Shown here: in pieces, positions 1 to 3,817 of the stretch | Numbering within the stretch: position 1 is the first letter of the stretch | How the letters are laid out: the number at the start of each line of letters is the position of its first letter | Origin: Pelotomaculum sp. | GTDB taxonomy: Bacteria > Bacillota > Desulfotomaculia > Desulfotomaculales > Pelotomaculaceae | NCBI GenBank assembly: GCA_022839445.1 | Contig: JALHFC010000061.1 | Location: 5,846-12,352, forward strand | Direction: 5' to 3' | Length of the DNA stretch: 6,507 nucleotides | Notes under the pieces: model-generated | Told to the model about the DNA's origin: nothing | Database searches by the model: none | What the model saw: the letters and a program-made list of their open reading frames with translations, nothing else | Program-made: the position numbers and the translations under genes

Positions 1-885
1 GCCCAAACTTTGGCCCGTCTTTTAAATGTGCCTTTTGCCATTGCTGACGCTACCTCTCTAACTGAAGCCGGTTACGTTGGCGAAGATGTGGAGAACATCT
101 TGCTAAAACTAATCCAGGCTGCCGACTACGACGTGGAAAAGGCTGAAAAAGGTATCGTTTACATTGACGAGATAGATAAGATAGCCCGCAAGTCGGAAAA
201 CCCATCCATTACCAGGGATGTTTCCGGTGAGGGTGTCCAGCAGGCTTTGTTGAAAATACTGGAAGGAACTGTTGCCAGCGTGCCGCCGCAAGGTGGTCGT
301 AAACACCCCCACCAGGAATTTATCCAGCTTGACACTACGAATGTGTTATTTATTTGCGGCGGGGCTTTTGACGGGGTCGAAAAGATTATTTTAAACCGTA
401 TCGGCAAAAAATCCATGGGTTTCGGGGCCGATATTAAAATTAGAAAAGAGCAGAGGATTGGTGAGATCCTTTGTAAGATCCTGCCGGAAGACCTCTTGAA
501 ATACGGCCTGATTCCGGAGTTCGTGGGCAGGTTGCCGATAATCGTCACACTGGATGCCCTGGACGAGGATGCGCTTATCCGCATCCTTACCGAACCAAGA
601 AACGCTCTGGTCAAACAGTATGAAAAACTGTTGGAGCTGGACGGCGTAGCCCTGGACTTTTCCCGGGACGCCTTGATCGCGGTGGCGGAAGAGGCCTTAA
701 AGCGCAATACCGGCGCGCGGGGCTTGCGCTCAATTCTAGAAGAGGTTATGCTGGAAGTAATGTATGACATCCCGTCCCGGAAAGATATCGCCAAGTGCAC
801 CGTCACCAGGGAGACTATAGAAAAGAGAGAACCCCCGCACATTATTGCAGTGGACCGGAAGAAGAAAAAAGAAGAGACAGCATGA
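1..885 (+). CDS. clpX: ATP-dependent Clp protease ATP-binding subunit ClpX, 5'-truncated by the window edge
   Basis: ClpX is the cytoplasmic AAA+ unfoldase that feeds substrates to ClpP. The reading frame is open from base 1 and ends at TGA 883-885, giving 294 residues. The family is usually about 420 residues, so roughly 125 are missing: the zinc-binding domain and Walker A, since the fragment opens with the AQTLAR helix that normally follows GKT. In fragment numbering I see the pore loop GYVGED (24-29), Walker B IVYIDEIDK (52-60; D56, E57), the ClpX signature ITRDVSGEGVQQ (70-81), the RKH loop in GGRKHPHQ (98-105), the arginine finger in EFVGRLP (173-179) and sensor 2 GARGLR (238-243). The ClpP-docking loop, usually IGF or LGF, reads MGFGAD (139-144). 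The C-terminus is a lysine-rich tail. No frameshift is visible. clpP is expected upstream but is not in the window. Identification is firm. Confidence 0.98.
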   Translation, partial: AQTLARLLNVPFAIADATSLTEAGYVGEDVENILLKLIQAADYDVEKAEKGIVYIDEIDKIARKSENPSITRDVSGEGVQQALLKILEGTVASVPPQGGRKHPHQEFIQLDTTNVLFICGGAFDGVEKIILNRIGKKSMGFGADIKIRKEQRIGEILCKILPEDLLKYGLIPEFVGRLPIIVTLDALDEDALIRILTEPRNALVKQYEKLLELDGVALDFSRDALIAVAEEALKRNTGARGLRSILEEVMLEVMYDIPSRKDIAKCTVTRETIEKREPPHIIAVDRKKKKEETA

Positions 886-898
886 TTTCAAAAATAGA

Positions 899-936
899 AG
901 AGGGCGTTCCTCCAAAAAGGGGAATGCCCTCTTTTT
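899..936 (+). terminator. Rho-independent terminator of clpX, probably bidirectional
   Basis: The arms 899-910 (AGAGGGCGTTCC) and 921-932 (GGAATGCCCTCT) pair over 12 bp with a single G-T wobble, and TTTTT follows at 932-936, 14 bases after the clpX stop. Read on the minus strand, the same stem is followed within three bases by a TTTTT run (894-890), so it could also stop transcription of the convergent transporter gene. Both readings are inferred from structure. Confidence 0.9.
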
Positions 937-940
937 CATT

Positions 941-960
941 CGTTGGCGCTCCGCGCCACG
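941..960. repeat. Short GC-rich hairpin
   Basis: GGCGC (945-949) pairs with GCGCC (953-957) around the loop TCC. The stem extends outward by CGT/ACG (941-943 with 958-960) if T944 is bulged. It lies between the clpX terminator and the 31-bp palindrome and has no T-run, so it is not an obvious terminator. It may be part of the same dispersed repeat unit as its neighbour; that is a guess. Confidence 0.55.
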
Positions 961-974
961 AGTACGCCCTAAAT

Positions 975-1005
975 TGTAGGGGCACGGCATGGCCGCGCCC
1001 CTACA
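975..1005. repeat. 31-bp imperfect palindrome, REP/MITE-like dispersed repeat candidate
   Basis: TGTAGGGGC (975-983) and GCCCCTACA (997-1005) are perfect complements. Beyond one A/C mismatch (984/996) the inner stem CGGC/GCCG closes on the three-base loop ATG (989-991), giving 13 paired bases per arm. Palindromes starting GTAGGGGC and ending GCCCCTAC are, from general knowledge, scattered in many copies through intergenic regions of several bacterial genomes. Only one copy is present here, so dispersal cannot be shown. It ends seven bases beyond the transporter stop codon and lacks a T-run on either side. Confidence 0.7.
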
Positions 1006-1012
1006 TAAGATT

Positions 1013-1582
1013 TTACTTTTTAGCCCCCACGGGGAGGACGACTCGTCCGGAGACGGTGTTGATCACTCCGGCGGCGGAGGTATACCAGGCGGCGATGGCG
1101 GTAGCGATTCCGAAATAACCGGCTATGACATGGTTTCCGATATCAAGTAAAATAAATGTTATAAGTAATAGGGTAAATACAATAGCTAGCGCCTTGTTTG
1201 TGCTGAAGCTACCGATCCACATATAAAAAGTAAAGATAGTCCATGCGACTAAAAATAACACAACAGCCTGGGAAGGTACCACAAACCACTTTAAAAGGGC
1301 GCCAAGTTCAAAGAAGCCAAAAGAAATCCAAAAAGCGCCGTAAGAAGAAAACGCTGTGGCGCCAAATACGTTGTTTTTCTTAAATTCCCACATTCCGGCT
1401 AATATTTGTGTCGTCCCGCCATATATCAGAGCTAGGGCTATAATCATACTGATTGATTCTGCCGGAACCAAAGCGGCGTTTTTTACGCTAAGGCAAAAGG
1501 TGGTAAGGGCGAAACACGCTAAACCGAGCGGACCCGGGTCGGCAATCGCGGACTCTTTAATCTCGTAAATATTATTCGACAT
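1013..1582 (-). CDS. satP: Acetate/succinate transporter of the GPR1/FUN34/YaaH (SatP) family
   Basis: This is a six-helix inner-membrane protein of 189 residues, matching the roughly 190-residue family size. Characterised members carry acetate, and in E. coli also succinate. Family features seen: the first-helix motif reads DPGPLGL (15-21), where NPAPLGL is the classical form; helix 2 region YGGTTQILAGMWEF (54-67); the highly conserved FGATAFSSYGAFW (73-85); and SFSTN (125-129) ahead of helix 5. Hydrophobic stretches lie near 18-36, 44-64, 75-97, 104-123, 131-149 and 152-172. The start at 1582 is chosen because AAAGGAGG sits seven bases upstream; an in-frame ATG at 1612 has no ribosome binding site. 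The gene faces clpX tail to tail and diverges from lonB, and it appears to be a single-gene transcript. The family call is firm; the substrate (acetate, other short carboxylates, direction) is inferred. Confidence 0.93.
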   Translation of the reverse strand: MSNNIYEIKESAIADPGPLGLACFALTTFCLSVKNAALVPAESISMIIALALIYGGTTQILAGMWEFKKNNVFGATAFSSYGAFWISFGFFELGALLKWFVVPSQAVVLFLVAWTIFTFYMWIGSFSTNKALAIVFTLLLITFILLDIGNHVIAGYFGIATAIAAWYTSAAGVINTVSGRVVLPVGAKK

Positions 1583-1589
1583 AAACGCG

Positions 1590-1597
1590 CCTCCTTT
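1590..1597 (-). promoter_or_regulatory. Ribosome binding site of the transporter gene
   Basis: On the minus strand this reads AAAGGAGG, a near-perfect Shine-Dalgarno sequence, with seven bases to the ATG at 1582. It decides the start codon against the upstream ATG at 1612. Confidence 0.9.
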
Positions 1598-1669
1598 GGA
1601 TAATGCTATCATTAGTTTTTGTTAGATGCATACTTAATTAAACCGGCACTTAATAGTCGGCGATTACCA

Positions 1670-1678
1670 CCCCCCCCC
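1670..1678. repeat. Homopolymer run of nine C (G on the transporter's coding strand)
   Basis: Nine consecutive C lie in the divergent spacer, inside the predicted untranslated leader of the transporter. The run is bracketed by the inverted pair TTACC (1664-1668) and GGTAA (1680-1684), so the G-run would sit in the loop of a small hairpin in that transcript. Such tracts are prone to slippage and to sequencing error. Confidence 0.85.
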
Positions 1679-1711
1679 GGGTAAAAGCAATAAAACAGTG
1701 GCACAATAAGA

Positions 1712-1740
1712 ATTATATCTCTATTTATGAAAAATATCCA
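1712..1740 (-). promoter_or_regulatory. Candidate sigma-A promoter of the transporter gene
   Basis: On the minus strand a perfect -10 TATAAT (1717-1712) is preceded by exactly 17 bases and the -35 hexamer TGGATA (1740-1735), which matches TTGACA at four of six positions. Transcription would begin near 1705, leaving an untranslated leader of about 120 bases that includes the G9 run. Placement rests on consensus match only. Confidence 0.6.
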
Positions 1741-1862
1741 GGATTTTATTATTTAATAGCTGCCGCAAGTCTAACTTATTACTGTATTTTCCATCTTCGT
1801 CAGCGTACCGAGATTAAAATTTGAAATTCTTAGAAATACTAATAACAGAATTATTTTTATTT

Positions 1863-1872
1863 AGGAAGGGGG
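1863..1872 (+). promoter_or_regulatory. Ribosome binding site of lonB
   Basis: AGGAAGGGGG lies seven bases before the TTG start at 1880 and supports that start. Its last three bases belong to the palindrome GGGATATCCC (1870-1879), which could form a weak three-pair hairpin reaching up to the start codon. Confidence 0.75.
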
Positions 1873-1879
1873 ATATCCC

Positions 1880-3604
1880 TTGGCGGAATTTCCATCCGGT
1901 ATTGCTGGTCTTTTAACATTTATACAAGTGTTTTTTGCGGTAGTGATCGGGCTTTACTTCTGGAATGCGCTAAAAGCCCAGCAGGGGAATAAAAATGTGG
2001 TAGAAAGAGAGTCCAGGAAAGAGATGGAGAAGCTACAAAGGTTGCGTTCCATCTCGCTGACCGAGCCACTTTCTGAAAAAACACGCCCGGCTTGCTTTGA
2101 TGAGATTGTTGGCCAGGCTGAAGGTTTAAAATCTTTGCGGGCGGCCCTTTGCGGCCCCAACCCGCAGCATGTGATTATCTATGGCCCGCCGGGTGTGGGC
2201 AAAACAGCGACGGCCAGGTTGGTGCTGGAAGAGGCAAAAAAAATCTCTTGCTCCCCGTTTTTAGAAAACGCAAAATTTATTGAACTTGATGCCACCACTG
2301 CCCGTTTTGATGAGCGGGGGATAGCCGATCCGCTGATCGGTTCGGTGCATGACCCTATTTACCAGGGCGCCGGTCCCCTAGGCATGGTCGGCATCCCCCA
2401 GCCCAAGGCCGGGGCTGTTACCAAAGCCCACGGCGGTTTGCTTTTTATCGACGAAATAGGGGAACTGCACCCGATTCAGATGAACAAGCTTTTGAAAGTA
2501 ATGGAAGATCGCAAGGTGGTCCTGGATAGCGCCTATTATAGTTCTGAGGACACCAATATTCCATCCCATATCCATGATATTTTTCAAAATGGGTTGCCTG
2601 CCGACTTTCGCATGGTGGGCGCAACGACACGGGAGGCTGAACACATCCCACCCGCTATCCGCTCCCGCTGCCTTGAGATATTTTTTCGCCAGCTGCTGCC
2701 TGAAGAAATTGAAAAGATAGCGTCCAATGCGTCAGATAAAATAGGCATGCCGCTTCAGCCGGGCGCCCTGGAGGTAATTAAAAAATATGCCACAAACGGT
2801 CGAGAAGCAGTTAACATTATCCAAATCGCTGCGGGTATAGCTATTACCGAAGACAGGAAAATTATCCGCACCACCGACATCGAATGGGTTATTCACAGTG
2901 GCCGTTATGTGCCCAGGCCGGAGAAAAAAGTACCCTTCCAGCCTCAAGTGGGCTTGGTTAACGGTCTTGCCGTTTACGGCCCGAACATGGGTATCCTTCT
3001 GGAGATCGAGGCCAATGCTATCCTGGCCCGCAGGGGACACGGCGTGGTTACAGTGACCGGGATGGTTGAAGAAGAAGAGATTGGTAGCGGTTGTAGGACT
3101 GTCAGACGAAAAAGCATGGCAAAGAGTTCTGTTGAGAATGTCTTGACCGTGCTGCGCAGGACCATGAGTGTGGATCCCCGCGACTACGACATCCACGTTA
3201 ATTTTCCAGGCGGTGTCCCTACCGACGGGCCCTCTGCCGGGGTAGCCGTAGCAGTGGCGGTTTATTCAGCAATTGAAGGTCTAGCAGTTGACAACAAGGT
3301 TGCGATGACTGGGGAAATTTCCATCCGTGGACTGGTAAAGCCTGTAGGTGGTGTTGTGGCCAAGGTGGAAGCCGCGCGGCAGGCCGGAGCCACGAAAATA
3401 TTAATACCGGCTGAAAACTACCAGGAACTATTTAAAGATTTGCCCGGGGTCCAAGTGATACCGTTGGACCGGTTAGAGGAAGCAATCAGGATATCTTTAG
3501 TCAGCCCAACTACTGTAGAGAAAAGTAATGAACTGCCTGCGCGCTCCCCGCTGGACTTGCTGAGCGCTTCCGGATTCCGGCAGGGGCATAATTTATCCAA
3601 ATAA
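1880..3604 (+). CDS. lonB: Membrane-anchored ATP-dependent Lon-type protease LonB
   Basis: Lon-family serine/lysine protease of 574 residues; B. subtilis LonB has about 550. It lacks the large N-terminal substrate domain of LonA and instead starts with one hydrophobic segment (about 8-30), a likely membrane anchor, followed by a charged linker (about 36-56). The AAA+ module has Walker A GPPGVGKT (102-109), the LonB-type stretch GAVTKAHGG (178-186), Walker B LLFIDEIGE (187-195; D191, E192), IRSR (260-263) and a sensor-2-like GREAVN (307-312). The protease domain (about 355-540) has the catalytic serine in PTDGPSAG (447-454; S452) and the lysine at K495, 43 residues later as in E. coli Lon. The start is TTG with a good ribosome binding site. 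In B. subtilis lonB is expressed in the forespore under sigma F; no clear sigma F promoter is visible here. A tail of about 35 residues follows the protease domain. All catalytic residues are intact. Confidence 0.96.
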   Translation: MAEFPSGIAGLLTFIQVFFAVVIGLYFWNALKAQQGNKNVVERESRKEMEKLQRLRSISLTEPLSEKTRPACFDEIVGQAEGLKSLRAALCGPNPQHVIIYGPPGVGKTATARLVLEEAKKISCSPFLENAKFIELDATTARFDERGIADPLIGSVHDPIYQGAGPLGMVGIPQPKAGAVTKAHGGLLFIDEIGELHPIQMNKLLKVMEDRKVVLDSAYYSSEDTNIPSHIHDIFQNGLPADFRMVGATTREAEHIPPAIRSRCLEIFFRQLLPEEIEKIASNASDKIGMPLQPGALEVIKKYATNGREAVNIIQIAAGIAITEDRKIIRTTDIEWVIHSGRYVPRPEKKVPFQPQVGLVNGLAVYGPNMGILLEIEANAILARRGHGVVTVTGMVEEEEIGSGCRTVRRKSMAKSSVENVLTVLRRTMSVDPRDYDIHVNFPGGVPTDGPSAGVAVAVAVYSAIEGLAVDNKVAMTGEISIRGLVKPVGGVVAKVEAARQAGATKILIPAENYQELFKDLPGVQVIPLDRLEEAIRISLVSPTTVEKSNELPARSPLDLLSASGFRQGHNLSK

Positions 3605-3617
3605 TATGAAAGTAAAA

Positions 3618-3629
3618 CCGTTACAACGG
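3618..3629. repeat. Perfect 12-bp inverted repeat downstream of lonB
   Basis: CCGTT-AC-AACGG, 13 bases after the lonB stop. The two-base centre is too tight for a stable RNA hairpin, so a protein-binding site is an alternative, but nothing identifies a regulator. Confidence 0.4.
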
Positions 3630-3670
3630 ATATGCGTGTAAAACGGCGCATTATGGCTCTTTCCTTTTTA

Positions 3671-3695
3671 ACAACCCGGCATCCGCCGGGTTTGT
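3671..3695 (+). terminator. Possible lonB terminator with weak T-tract
   Basis: AACCCGGC (3673-3680) pairs perfectly with GCCGGGTT (3685-3692) around the loop ATCC. The outer AC/GT pairs (3671-3672 with 3694-3695) extend it if one T is bulged. The following sequence TGTGATATT is only partly T-rich, so termination may be incomplete and some read-through into lonA is plausible. Confidence 0.5.
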
Positions 3696-3739
3696 GATAT
3701 TCTATGTAATTATTGCTATAGCCGTTTTTGTAAATTTTA

Positions 3740-3748
3740 TGATAGAAT
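3740..3748 (+). promoter_or_regulatory. Candidate extended -10 promoter of lonA
   Basis: TGATAGAAT combines the extended TGn element with a -10 hexamer matching TATAAT at five of six positions. No good -35 hexamer lies 16-18 bases upstream, which is tolerable for extended -10 promoters. Transcription would start near 3755, about 63 bases before lonA. I see no CIRCE element and no convincing CtsR heptamer repeat nearby. Confidence 0.45.
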
Positions 3749-3803
3749 ATATACGTAAAAGAGTCCCCTTTTAATATAGCAATACGGGGGATGCAATACC
3801 AAA

Positions 3804-3812
3804 AAGGAGGTG
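3804..3812 (+). promoter_or_regulatory. Ribosome binding site of lonA, fixing a TTG start
   Basis: AAGGAGGTG, close to a perfect complement of the 16S rRNA end, is followed seven bases after GGAGG by TTG at 3818. It lies inside the reading frame of the upstream ATG at 3791 and therefore argues against that ATG. Confidence 0.9.
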
Positions 3813-3817
3813 TGGCT

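Larger units (their letters stand above)
1583..1879. other. Divergent intergenic region between the transporter gene and lonB
   Basis: This 297-bp AT-rich stretch has no convincing reading frame. The half next to the transporter holds its ribosome binding site, the C9 tract and the promoter candidate. The half next to lonB (about 1741-1879) is a leader with no clear sigma-A promoter: TTGAAA (1821-1826) has only AACAGA-like sequence at the proper distance. A partial forespore-type -10 match, GATTAAAATT (1812-1821), lacks a good -35. AATTCT (1825-1830) and AGAATT (1847-1852) form an inverted repeat upstream of a T-rich stretch. I see no riboswitch or RNA gene. Confidence 0.6.

Noticed and set aside
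159..842. Long open frame on the minus strand inside clpX (227 codons)
   Set aside because: It lies wholly opposite a conserved gene, its translation is serine/arginine-rich with no recognisable domain, and it is best explained as a shadow of clpX codon use. The minus-strand frames opposite lonB and lonA are rejected likewise.
941..1005. CRISPR-like or tandem repeat array
   Set aside because: The two palindromes differ in sequence and occur once each; there are no regularly spaced direct repeats or spacers.
795..1118. Plus-strand open frame running from the clpX end across the terminator and palindromes
   Set aside because: It overlaps clpX out of frame, crosses a strong terminator and the inverted repeats, runs into the end of the transporter gene, and has no family resemblance.
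1583..1612. In-frame ATG at 1612 as the transporter start
   Set aside because: There is no ribosome binding site ahead of it, and the added residues are encoded by the region carrying the AAAGGAGG that serves the ATG at 1582.
1699..1713. TGGCAC resembling the -24 element of a sigma-54 promoter upstream of lonB
   Set aside because: No GC-containing -12 element (TTGC-like) follows at the required spacing, and no activator site or activator gene is visible.
3791..3817. Upstream ATG as the lonA start, adding nine residues
   Set aside because: It has no properly spaced ribosome binding site, and the excellent AAGGAGG lies inside this extension, seven bases before the TTG at 3818. The protein from TTG starts just ahead of the conserved LPLLPLRG.
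3605..3817. Heat-shock operators (CIRCE or CtsR box) ahead of lonA
   Set aside because: Neither the TTAGCACTC inverted repeat nor a direct repeat of GGTCAAA-type heptamers was found in the spacer.
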